Origin: Streptomyces showdoensis
Lineage (GTDB): Bacteria > Actinomycetota > Actinomycetes > Streptomycetales > Streptomycetaceae
Assembly: GCF_039535475.1 (NCBI RefSeq)
Contig: NZ_BAAAXG010000004.1
Coordinates: 1 to 64,000 of the forward strand
DNA: 64,000 nt
Direction of reading: 5' to 3'
Part shown: in pieces, positions 16,875-24,684 of the stretch
How the letters are laid out: each line of letters opens with the position of its first letter
How positions within the stretch are numbered: position 1 is the stretch's first letter
Translations under genes and position numbers: made by a program
Notes under the pieces: generated by a model
Databases searched by the model: none
What the model saw: the letters and a program-made list of their open reading frames with translations, nothing else
What the model was told of the DNA's origin: nothing

Positions 16875-17462
16875 TCAGAGCTTGGGCGCGAGACGGTACT
16901 CGTGCGGGTGGCGCCGGAGTCGGGGCGAGGTGAGCTCCAGGGCTCGGTTGTCCCGGCCGGCAGCCATCTGGTCGAGCCAGCGTTCGTACCAGGCGAGGAA
17001 GTCCGCGGCCGAGGACACGTTCGGACCCCAGAAGCCGTCCGCGTTGCCGATGATCACGCGGCCGGTGAGGGGGCCGGTCACGCCGATGAGGGTGAGATCG
17101 CTGCAGCCCCGTTCGATGACGTGCAGGAAGAGGTCACCGGCGCGGGTGGGGCGGTAGGCGCGGTGGAAGCCCCTCGGGCCGTCTGCGGCGGCCGCGGGGG
17201 CCATCGTAAAGAGGCCGCAGCGTTCCAGTGGGATCAGACCGTAGTACGGGGATGCGCCGCTGCCGCCCACGTGGGTGAGGAAGTCTCGGTAGGGGGGCGG
17301 GAGTTCCACGTCGTGCTCGGCCTCGAAGGCGTCCACCCGCGCGTCGGACAGGCGGCGGCCGAGCCGGAACGCGTGCCGCTCCTCGCCGAAGGAGTGGCTC
17401 CGGTGGGGTGCGTAGGGGATGCGCGCCAACTTGCGGCGCAGCCGCGGGATGCGGGAGTCCAT
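16875..17462 (-). CDS. SMI1/KNR4 family protein
   Basis: 195 residues. The SMI1/KNR4 fold is shown by LSDARVDAFEAEHDVELPPP followed by YRDFLTHVGGSGASPYYGLIPL (about 40-80) and by a C-terminal SSAADFLAWYERWLDQM. Such domains act in bacteria as immunity proteins against polymorphic toxins or as stand-alone scaffold proteins. No toxin gene is adjacent, so an immunity role is not supported here. It starts 13 nt upstream of nothing and ends 171 bp before the DLH-like gene. Confidence 0.82.
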   Translation of the reverse strand: MDSRIPRLRRKLARIPYAPHRSHSFGEERHAFRLGRRLSDARVDAFEAEHDVELPPPYRDFLTHVGGSGASPYYGLIPLERCGLFTMAPAAAADGPRGFHRAYRPTRAGDLFLHVIERGCSDLTLIGVTGPLTGRVIIGNADGFWGPNVSSAADFLAWYERWLDQMAAGRDNRALELTSPRLRRHPHEYRLAPKL

Positions 17463-17475
17463 GAGGGCTCTTCTC

Positions 17476-18173
17476 TCAAGTCGCCCCCAATCTACCGCTC
17501 GGGCCCGGGCGGGGCGCCGGGCTACGCCTCCGGTGCTTCCACTTGGCCTCGGTGAGGCGCTCCCGGGTCTCGCTCTCGGGGACGATGGCGCCCGAGGCGG
17601 CCCAGCCGCCGGGCGGCACGGTCGCCATGGGGCGAGTGGCGGGGAGGGGGACCGGGTCCCCCACGAAGTCCCAGTGCGGCGGGGTCTCGGAGGTCCTGAC
17701 CAGCTTGCGGCCGTGGTGGATCTCGCGGAACACGTAGGAGTGCGCGAGCTCGCCGTCGGGTCCGGGATGCGGATTCTCCGGGGAGGCGGTGGTTCCCTCG
17801 CCCTGTTCCTCGATCACGCCGATGGCCTTCTCGGCCGCGCCGAGGGTGGTGATCGCCACGACGTCGTTGCCCGCGCCGTGCGACGGCGCCATCGTGCGGA
17901 CGAGCTGCCGCTGCCCCGAGATCACGTCCGGGTGCGTGCGGAACGCGTCGCGGATCGCCGTGTGGAACGCGCCGATGGACGGACCCGGCGAGGCGGCCCT
18001 CGCCAGGGGGCGTCGGGCTCCTCGATCCGCGAGAACAGCTCCGCGGACTCCCTCGAGAGTCCGCTCAGTGACACGACGAGTCCCGGCCGCACCCCGCCGG
18101 GCAGCGGCCCGGGATACGCCGGGGCCGTGCTCGGGTGGGCCAGCTGAGGGGTGCCGCCTGGCCGCCGTCTCAC
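17476..18173 (-). pseudogene. Ferritin-like (VioB/iminophenyl-pyruvate dimer synthase-type) protein, 5'-truncated and frameshifted
   Basis: Two overlapping frames form one protein. The first (from 18173) reads PAYPGPLPGGVRPGLVVSLS up to RIEEPDAP. After a one-base loss near 17995 the second continues ARAASPGPSIGAFHTAIRDA and ends with AHSYVFREIHHGRKLVR then WDFVGDPVP, typical of the second half of this ferritin-like family. The first half with its metal ligands is missing: upstream sequence belongs at once to the next gene, whose stop is at 18184. Thus this is a remnant with both a 5' deletion and a frameshift, unlike the indels at the left edge, which leave domains complete. Confidence 0.72.
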
Positions 18174-18183
18174 TTCGAGCGCC

Positions 18184-19371
18184 TCACTCCGAGCGGGGTT
18201 CCGAGCCTCCGAAGTCCGGCGTGGTGAAGTCGGGCCCGGGCGAGGCGGGTCGGGACCCGTCCGTCGTGTCGGCGAAGTCCGGGCTCGTGAAGTCCGGGCT
18301 GGTCAGGCCCGCGCTCGCGAAGTTCGGCCTCGTGTAGCCGAGATTCGGGAGGCGGTCGGACGAGCGGTACGTCATGTGCCGGGCGGGACCGGTGTCCGGG
18401 GGATCCAGCGCGGTGTGCAGGAACGGCACGATGCCGCGTTCCAGCAGAGCGTTCCGCCACGCCTCCCTGGCGCGTGACACGTCGTCCTCAAGGTCCTCGG
18501 CCTCCTCCTCGGCCTCCTCCTCGTCGTCGTCCGCCGGCGGCCGGCCCGCGCGCAGGGCCGTGACGACGAGTCCGGCGGCGGCGAAGAGGACGCCCGCCCC
18601 GGCGAGCGCCGCGAACCACCAGCCCGCACCCGTCAGGGCGCCCGCGAACGACGACCGCGGGTCGAGCAGCGTCAGCACGTAGCCGATCAGCAGGAAGACC
18701 AGTGCCGCCGCACCCGACAGCACCGGCACCAGGACCGCGGCCACGGCGAGCAGACCCGCTCCGGCCGCCTCGGGGTCCGGGGTCCCGCGCCCGGCCGGCC
18801 GCGCGGCATGGGGCGTGCGGCCGACCGCACGCCGCTCGGAAGCGGGCGGTGTGCGTGTCTCAGTGGTCTTCGGCGTCTTCGGCGTCTTCGGTTCCTCCGG
18901 GCGTACGTGCAGCCCGAGCAGGGCCGCCAGCAGCCGGCGGCGGAAGGACATCCCGGCCCAGCGCAGGGGGGAGACGCCGACGCCGCGGCCCCCGGCACCC
19001 AGCACGGCGGCCCCGAAGCGGTGGCCCGGACCGGGCGCGGCAGAGCGGCGCTCGGCGGCCCCGGCGCCGGAGCGGGGGAAGGCGGGTGCCGAGCGTCGCC
19101 TCCCGGACGACGGCGCGGCAGCGGAGGCCGCGGACCGGGACGCCTGGTCGCGGTGTTCCTCGCGGACCTTCACGTAGTGCGCGTACTCGGCCGCCGCGGT
19201 CGAGGTGATGAGGCCGGTGGCGGCCAGCGCCATGGTGCGCAGCTCGTCGGTGTCGAGCCTCTCTCCGACGGCCCGCAGCTCCGGCCGTTCCCGGGCGGCG
19301 AGGAGCACGTCGTCGAGGAGGCGCTCGTACTCGGGGCGGTCCTCCCTCAACAGGTGTACGTGGCTGTTCAC
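18184..19371 (-). CDS. Hypothetical membrane protein with C-terminal Pro-Asp-Phe repeats
   Basis: 395 residues, unrecognised. An N-terminal soluble helical part (about 1-75), an Arg/Ser-rich linker, two membrane segments (GLLAVAAVLVPVLSGAAALV and WWFAALAGAGVLFAAAGLVV) around residues 220-290, an acidic stretch (DDDEEEAEEEAEDLEDD), then a tail with repeated SPDFTSPDFA-like motifs. The GTG at 19371 has GGAGG 4 nt upstream and overlaps the stop of the preceding gene (GTGA), so the two are translationally coupled. Confidence 0.72.
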   Translation of the reverse strand: MNSHVHLLREDRPEYERLLDDVLLAARERPELRAVGERLDTDELRTMALAATGLITSTAAAEYAHYVKVREEHRDQASRSAASAAAPSSGRRRSAPAFPRSGAGAAERRSAAPGPGHRFGAAVLGAGGRGVGVSPLRWAGMSFRRRLLAALLGLHVRPEEPKTPKTPKTTETRTPPASERRAVGRTPHAARPAGRGTPDPEAAGAGLLAVAAVLVPVLSGAAALVFLLIGYVLTLLDPRSSFAGALTGAGWWFAALAGAGVLFAAAGLVVTALRAGRPPADDDEEEAEEEAEDLEDDVSRAREAWRNALLERGIVPFLHTALDPPDTGPARHMTYRSSDRLPNLGYTRPNFASAGLTSPDFTSPDFADTTDGSRPASPGPDFTTPDFGGSEPRSE

Positions 19372-20132
19372 GGGCCCTCCTCCCCGAGTGCCGGCCCCTG
19401 CTGCCATCGTGGCGCGCCTCGACCGTCGAGGCCAGGCCCCCTTCCGTCGGACGGGTCGGCGCGGAAGGGGACGTCACCGGTCCGCCGGGGGTCCGGGAGC
19501 TGCGGCTGCTCCGCGGGGAGTTCGCCGCTCGGGGGCGCCGGGGGCTGGGAGTCCGCCGTGGCGGGCCGCACCGGCGAACGCATGCCACGGGCGGGGGAGT
19601 GCGGTCCTTCCCGCGGCGCGGTGGGCGGGGCCGGCTGTTCCTCGGCGAGTGCGGACGACCACGCGGGTCGGGGCGGCCGGCCGAGGGTGCCCGGGTCGCT
19701 CAGGGGGCCCGCCCCCACCGCCCCGCCGGCCACGGCCGTCGGGGCCTCGGTTTCCGCGACCGCCCCGGCGGGCTGCCGTTCGCCGGTCACCGCCTCGTTC
19801 ACCGACTGGATGCGGCCCAGTTGGGTGAGCAGCATGGGGGCCGAGATTCCCACGACGAGGGCGGCGTACCCGCCGGTGATCTGCCCGGTGGTCCCGAACA
19901 GCACCGCCGCCCCGGCGCCCATCACGCTGTGCACGAGGGCCGCGGCGGTGTCGACGGCGGGGTCGAAGTAGGCCTTGAACCGCGGGGCCTCTCCTTCTGC
20001 GGCCTCCGCCGGGGTCAACTGCCGGTAGGCGCGGCGGTCGCCCTGCCAGGAGACGAACCGGGTGTACAGGTCCAGTGCGCCGCGCAGCAGGCCTCCCGCC
20101 GCCCCTAACAGGATCAAGGTCGGGACGTCCAC
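19368..20132 (-). CDS. Hypothetical membrane protein, coupled to the downstream gene
   Basis: 254 residues, unrecognised. It begins with a hydrophobic segment (TLILLGAAGGLLRGALDLYT), has two more near residues 65-105 (AAALVHSVMGAGAAVLFGTT and AALVVGISAPMLLTQLG), and ends in a 120-residue Pro/Ala-rich disordered tail. The GTG at 20132 has AGGAGA 6 nt upstream; a much longer frame reaching 21017 overlaps the methyltransferase and is rejected. Its TGA overlaps the next GTG by 2 nt. The pair probably forms one membrane complex; function unknown. Confidence 0.72.
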   Translation of the reverse strand: MDVPTLILLGAAGGLLRGALDLYTRFVSWQGDRRAYRQLTPAEAAEGEAPRFKAYFDPAVDTAAALVHSVMGAGAAVLFGTTGQITGGYAALVVGISAPMLLTQLGRIQSVNEAVTGERQPAGAVAETEAPTAVAGGAVGAGPLSDPGTLGRPPRPAWSSALAEEQPAPPTAPREGPHSPARGMRSPVRPATADSQPPAPPSGELPAEQPQLPDPRRTGDVPFRADPSDGRGPGLDGRGAPRWQQGPALGEEGP

Positions 20133-20278
20133 GGTCTCCTCTGGATGTCGGCGCTGACGCCTGGTGGAGAGCTTCCGGTCACGGGGTGATCGTAGAGCCG
20201 CCGGTCCGCCCCGGGGAAGGGAGTTGATGTGCGCCGGGGCGGGAGCGGCCACGCCCCGGCCACTGTCCTGGGCCTCGG

Positions 20279-21064
20279 TCAGTCGCCCCGGCGTCCGATC
20301 AGGTGCAGCAGTCTCGCCGTGTGCTTGTACGGGGTGCGGCCGGCCGTCTCGATCTCCAGCCGCTCCAGGTGGGCGTAGTAGGCGGGGTCGTACTTGAGCG
20401 TGTCGTCCGGGATGTAGTCGCAGAACACCCGGATCCCGTAGTGGTGCACTTCCGAGCAGCCGAGGACGCGGAGCGCGTCGCCGAGCTCTTCCGCGGTGTG
20501 CAGCCGGAGTTCGGCGTCGAACATCTCGGTGTGGACGGTGTCGGCCCGCAGGGCGGTGAGGACGGCTTCGGGGTCCATCGTCCGCACCGCCGCCCGCAGG
20601 GGCTCCGAGTGGCGGTTCATGGCGATCACCGACACCAGACCGCCCTCCCGCAGCGCGCCGAGCGCCACGCCGAGGGTTCCCTCGGTGTCGGGCGTGTAGG
20701 GCAGCACGCTGTGGCAGAGGACGACGTCGAAGGCGCCGTACGCCAAGTGGTCCGGCAGCGCGGCGACATCCGCCTCGACGCAGGTGATCCGGTCGGTCAG
20801 GCCCGCCGCGGCGGCGCGTCGGGTCGCGGTCGCGAGCATGACCGGGGCGTGGTCGACGACGGTCACCCGGTGGCCGCGCGCGGCGAGCCGCACCGCGTCG
20901 CCGCCGTCGCCGCCCCCGAGGTCGAGGACCCGCAGGGGGCGGTCCTCGTCGAGGTGGCGGCCGAGGTCGGCCTCGGCCACGGCGTACCGCAGCCGCCCCC
21001 ACGGCGCGTCCTGCCACTCCTGCCAGGCGGGGACCGCCGTATCGAACTTCTCGTGGTCAGCCAT
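20279..21064 (-). CDS. Class I SAM-dependent methyltransferase (SmtA/CmoM-like)
   Basis: 261 residues. Motif I VLDLGGGDGGDAVRLAARGH near residue 46, followed by VTVVDHAPVML, CVEADVAALP and FDVVLCHSVLPY, is a complete SAM-binding Rossmann fold. C-terminal HHYGIRVFCDYIPDD resembles the CmoM/SmtA branch that modifies tRNA, but the substrate cannot be fixed. ATG at 21064. Encoded on the same strand downstream of mgtA but separated by a strong terminator. Confidence 0.88.
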   Translation of the reverse strand: MADHEKFDTAVPAWQEWQDAPWGRLRYAVAEADLGRHLDEDRPLRVLDLGGGDGGDAVRLAARGHRVTVVDHAPVMLATATRRAAAAGLTDRITCVEADVAALPDHLAYGAFDVVLCHSVLPYTPDTEGTLGVALGALREGGLVSVIAMNRHSEPLRAAVRTMDPEAVLTALRADTVHTEMFDAELRLHTAEELGDALRVLGCSEVHHYGIRVFCDYIPDDTLKYDPAYYAHLERLEIETAGRTPYKHTARLLHLIGRRGD

Positions 21065-21076
21065 CCGCCGACACTA

Positions 21077-21119
21077 TCCCCCGCCCTCCGGAAGGGGTCG
21101 GCTTCCGGAGGGCGGGGGA
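21077..21119 (-). terminator. Perfect 18-bp stem terminator after mgtA
   Basis: TCCCCCGCCCTCCGGAAG (21077-21094) pairs perfectly with CTTCCGGAGGGCGGGGGA (21102-21119) around a 7-nt loop, 24 nt past the mgtA stop. Confidence 0.85.
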
Positions 21120-21143
21120 CGGGGGGAGAGGCGGGGAGGTGGC

Positions 21144-23882
21144 CTACAGCCAGGTGCCGAAGCGCCGGATGTACAGCGTCTTCACCAGCTGCGTGAGGGC
21201 GCAGTACGCGAGCAGTACGCCGATCAGCCACGGGAAGTACCCGGCCGGCAGGGCCACGAAGCCGAGGCTCTCCGCGAGCGGTGAGAACGGGAGGTAGAGG
21301 CCGGTCAGCACCGCGAGGACCGTCATCACCATGACCGGCCAGGAGGCGCGGGACTGGACGAACGGGATCTTGCGGGTGCGGATCATGTGGACGATCAGGG
21401 TCTGCGACAGCAGTCCTTCGACGAACCAGCCGGACTGGAAGAGCGCCTGCTCGGCCGGGGTGTTCGCGGCGAACACGTGCCACATCACGAGGAACATGGC
21501 GATGTCGAAGATCGAGCTGATCGGGCCGATGGTGACCATGAACCGGCCGATGCCCTTGGCGTCCCAGTTCCGCGGCTTGCGCAGGTACTCCTCGTCCATG
21601 CGGTCCCACGGGGTGGCGAGCTGGGCGATGTCGTACACCAGGTTCTGCACCAGCAGCATGATCGCGAGCATCGGCTGGAACGGGATGAACGCGCTGGCGA
21701 CGAGCACCGAGAAGACGTTGCCGAAGTTCGACGACGCGGTCATCTTGATGTACTTGATGGTGTTGCCGAAGGTCGTGCGGCCCTGGATCACGCCCTGTTC
21801 GAGGACGGTGAGGTCCTTCTCCAGGAGGATGATGTCGGCGGACTCCTTGGCGATGTCGACGGCCGTGTCGACCGAGATGCCGACGTCGGCGTCGCGCAGC
21901 GCGGCGGCGTCGTTGATGCCGTCGCCGAGGAAGCCGACCGTGTGGCCGTCCGCCTGCAGGGCACGGACGATCCGCGCCTTCTGTACGGGGTTGACCTTGG
22001 CGAACACGGCGGTGCGCGTGGTCAGTTCGCGCAGCTCCGCGTCGTCGAGGCCGTCCAGTTCCGCGCCGGTGACGACGTGGCCCACGTCCAGGCCGACGTC
22101 CGCGCAGACCCGCGCGGCCACCAGCTCGTTGTCACCGGTGATCACCTTCACCGCGATGCCCTTGTCGGCGAGACCCGACAGGGCGGCCGCGGCGTCGGCC
22201 TTCGGCGGGTCGAGGAAGGCGAGGAAGCCGACCAGGGTGAGGTCCGACTCGTCCGCCACGGTGTACGCGCTCCGCGGCGAGGACAGCGTACGGGTGGCCA
22301 CCGCGAGGACCCGCAGGCCCTGGCGGTTGTCGTCCTGCGCGATGCGGGTGACCTGCGCCCGCAGCCGCTCCGTGAGCTCGACGGTCTCGCCCCGGTCCCG
22401 CACGCGGGTGCAGAGGGCGAGGACCTCCTCGACGGCGCCCTTGGTGATCAGGATGTGCTCGGGGGCCCCGGCGGGCCCGTCCTGCCCGTCCGTTTCGAGG
22501 AGGCCGTTGCGGTTGAGGACCACGGACATGCGCCGGCGTGCGAAGTCGAAGGGGATCTCGTCGACCATCGAGAACCGCGCGTCGACGACAACCTCCTCGG
22601 CCTCGTCGACGCGGTCGACGACCGCCTGGTCCATGAGGTTCTTCAGCCCCGTCTGGAAGTGCGCGTTGAGGTAGCCGTACTCCAGGACCTCCCGGTCCTC
22701 GTCGCCGTGGACGTCGAGGTAGCGGTCGAGGACGATCCGGTCCTCGGTGAGGGTGCCGGTCTTGTCCGTGCACAGCACGTCCATCGCGCCCAGGTTCTGG
22801 ATCGCGTTCAGCCGCTTGACGACGACCTTCCGCTTCGCCATGGCGACGGCGCCGCGCGCCAGGTTGGCGGAGACGACCATCGGCAGCATCTCGGGGGTCA
22901 GGCCGACGGCGACGGCGATGGCGAACAGGAAGGCCTCGTCCCAGTCGCCCTTGGTCAGACCGTTGATCGCGAAGACGACCGGCACCATCACCAGCATGAA
23001 GCGGATCAGCAGGAAGCTGACCTTGCGCACGCCGGTGTCGAAGGTGGTCTGCGGGCGCTCGCCGACGAGGGAGCCGGCCATCGAGCCGAAGTAGGTGTCG
23101 GAGCCGGTCGCGACGACGACACCGGTGGCGGTGCCGGAGGTCACCGACGTACCCATCAGGCAGAGGTTGCCGGCCCCGATCGGGTCGGTCGTCCCCGGCT
23201 GTCCGTGGTCGACGCCCCGGATGTCGTCCTTGGCGACCGGCAACGACTCGCCGGACAGGGCGGCCTGGGAGACCATCAGGTCCTTGGCGGCGATCAGCCG
23301 CAGGTCGGCCGGGACCAGGTCGCCGGCGGCCAGTTTCACGAGATCGCCGGGGACGACCCGGTCCATGCCGACCTCGCAGGGCGTGGGCGCGCTGCTGCGG
23401 CCGGCCCTCCGCACCACGGCGGTGGTCGTGGTGACGAGCTGCTTCAGCGCGTCGGCGGCGCGGCCGGAGCGGTACTCCTGCCAGAACCGCAGCACCCCGC
23501 TGATCAGCACCATCACCGACAGGATGACGACGCCCGGGTCGGCGGGGTCCTGCCAGTACATGACGGCGGCCAGGAAGACCAGCACGGCGATGAAGGGGTT
23601 GGCGTACGCCTTCGCGAGCTGGACGTACCAGCGCGGCGCGCGCTCCTGGGCCACCGTGTTCGCACCGTGGCGCTCCAGGCGGGCGGCGGCCTCGGCCCGG
23701 CTGAGGCCGTTGCGGGTGGCGCCGAGGTCCCGCAGCACGCGGTCGCCGGGGTGGACGCTGAGTTCGACGAGCCGGGCGCCGACCCGGCGGGTCCGGGCCT
23801 CCAGCTCGGCTGCCTTGCGCTCGCGGCGGGTACGGGTGCCCCGGCCCGGCGGAGCGAGCTTCTCAGGGGTGAGCATGGTCAT
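21144..23882 (-). CDS. mgtA: Magnesium-translocating P-type ATPase
   Basis: 912 residues, P3B-type ATPase importing Mg2+ across the cytoplasmic membrane. Phosphorylation motif CTDKTGTLTED near residue 370, VKVITGDNE, and the hinge FLGDGINDAAALRDADVGIS near 640. N-terminal membrane pair at about 80-125, others after 280 and a C-terminal cluster ending near the stop. ATG at 23882 chosen for GGAGGA 7 nt upstream; the longer frame from 23933 adds 17 residues without support. A long upstream region with several hairpins precedes it and a strong terminator follows, so it is a monocistronic unit. Confidence 0.92.
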   Translation of the reverse strand: MTMLTPEKLAPPGRGTRTRRERKAAELEARTRRVGARLVELSVHPGDRVLRDLGATRNGLSRAEAAARLERHGANTVAQERAPRWYVQLAKAYANPFIAVLVFLAAVMYWQDPADPGVVILSVMVLISGVLRFWQEYRSGRAADALKQLVTTTTAVVRRAGRSSAPTPCEVGMDRVVPGDLVKLAAGDLVPADLRLIAAKDLMVSQAALSGESLPVAKDDIRGVDHGQPGTTDPIGAGNLCLMGTSVTSGTATGVVVATGSDTYFGSMAGSLVGERPQTTFDTGVRKVSFLLIRFMLVMVPVVFAINGLTKGDWDEAFLFAIAVAVGLTPEMLPMVVSANLARGAVAMAKRKVVVKRLNAIQNLGAMDVLCTDKTGTLTEDRIVLDRYLDVHGDEDREVLEYGYLNAHFQTGLKNLMDQAVVDRVDEAEEVVVDARFSMVDEIPFDFARRRMSVVLNRNGLLETDGQDGPAGAPEHILITKGAVEEVLALCTRVRDRGETVELTERLRAQVTRIAQDDNRQGLRVLAVATRTLSSPRSAYTVADESDLTLVGFLAFLDPPKADAAAALSGLADKGIAVKVITGDNELVAARVCADVGLDVGHVVTGAELDGLDDAELRELTTRTAVFAKVNPVQKARIVRALQADGHTVGFLGDGINDAAALRDADVGISVDTAVDIAKESADIILLEKDLTVLEQGVIQGRTTFGNTIKYIKMTASSNFGNVFSVLVASAFIPFQPMLAIMLLVQNLVYDIAQLATPWDRMDEEYLRKPRNWDAKGIGRFMVTIGPISSIFDIAMFLVMWHVFAANTPAEQALFQSGWFVEGLLSQTLIVHMIRTRKIPFVQSRASWPVMVMTVLAVLTGLYLPFSPLAESLGFVALPAGYFPWLIGVLLAYCALTQLVKTLYIRRFGTWL

Positions 23883-24684
23883 GGCGAATCCTCCCTCCGG
23901 GTCCCCGGGCACGCCGAAGCGACGCCGGGACACGGAGCGGTCGTGGACGCACGGACGACGCGAAGCGCCCGGGCGACGGATAGGGACGGGTGATGTGGGT
24001 ACGCGGTCGACGCACGGGTCGACTCGGGCTTCGGGGCGCGGGTCGGCACACGCGTCGGCAGACGCGCGTCACGCACGGCGGGCGGTGCACGCGTCGGTAC
24101 GCATGGCCATGGGTACGGTGATGCGCAAGGCGATACGTGCGGATCCACGCACACCCGTACACGCGTGGGTGCCCGTCAGAGGGTCACGTACGGGAAGGCG
24201 TCGCGGAGGAGCGGCGCGGGGGAGTTGCCGGAACGGGCCGGGAACGGCCGGGCCCCGAGGGGCGTCGAGACGCCTGGGTCAGCCGACCGGCAGGGTGCGG
24301 CAAGGACTTCCTTCGGGACTCATCCCGAACACCTCCTCGCCTCGCACCGACACGACCGTCGCCCCACCGCACGTGACGTGCGGCCCGGGAGCCCGAAGGC
24401 TCTACCTCGCGGCGACACCTCGACCGTACCCCATGCCGAAGCGGCACCGATCGGGACCAAAGTCCCGCACGGACCGGGTCGTACGTCCGCGACGGGCGCC
24501 TGACCAGCGGCTTCGTGGCCGGGGCGGTGCTGAGGAACCGTCACGGAATGGTCGGTCCTCTACCGATGGCGGTGATGTGGGCATGTCGGTGGGGCTTCGT
24601 AGGATGCGCTCGGGCCTAGTCGATCATGTGTCGACCGCGGCCCTGCCGCCTCCCTTCCACCTGCCTGTTCGAGGAGTTCCGAGA
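23883..24684. other. 802-bp region between divergent mgtA and the secreted glycosidase gene
   Basis: No convincing protein gene. Overlapping frames on both strands between 23863 and 24503 have mixed third-position bases and no ribosome sites. The part from 23990 to 24190 is unusually rich in ACGCG, CACGCG and GTACG words. The part from 24300 to 24405 holds a cluster of short hairpins. It must contain promoters for both divergent genes. Confidence 0.6.
24302..24403 (-). promoter_or_regulatory. Cluster of four hairpins upstream of mgtA, possible structured leader
   Basis: As RNA on the mgtA strand: GAGCC-UUCG-GGCUC (24390-24403, a very stable UUCG tetraloop), CCGCACG-3 nt-CGTGCGG (24367-24383), TTCGGGA-4 nt-TCCCGAA (24312-24329), and AAGGA-2 nt-TCCTT (24302-24313). 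All stems are perfect. The cluster is 420-520 nt from the mgtA start. It does not contain the M-box consensus that I know, so any magnesium sensing is speculative. Confidence 0.4.

Noticed and set aside
16875-17462. SMI1/KNR4 gene as immunity gene of a toxin system
   Set aside because: No polymorphic toxin, WXG100 or secretion gene lies nearby.
19368-21017. 549-codon minus frame that would join the membrane gene to a methyltransferase shadow
   Set aside because: The upstream part is the wrong frame of the methyltransferase; a good GTG with AGGAGA at 20132 gives the real start.
23863-24162. Minus-strand Arg/His-rich 99-codon ORF as an mgtL-like leader peptide
   Set aside because: It overlaps the mgtA start, lacks a ribosome site, and its codons do not show the usual G/C third-position bias.
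23095-24684. N-terminal extension of the glycosidase frame back into mgtA
   Set aside because: Antisense to mgtA; a GTG with GAGGAG and a signal peptide begins at 24685.
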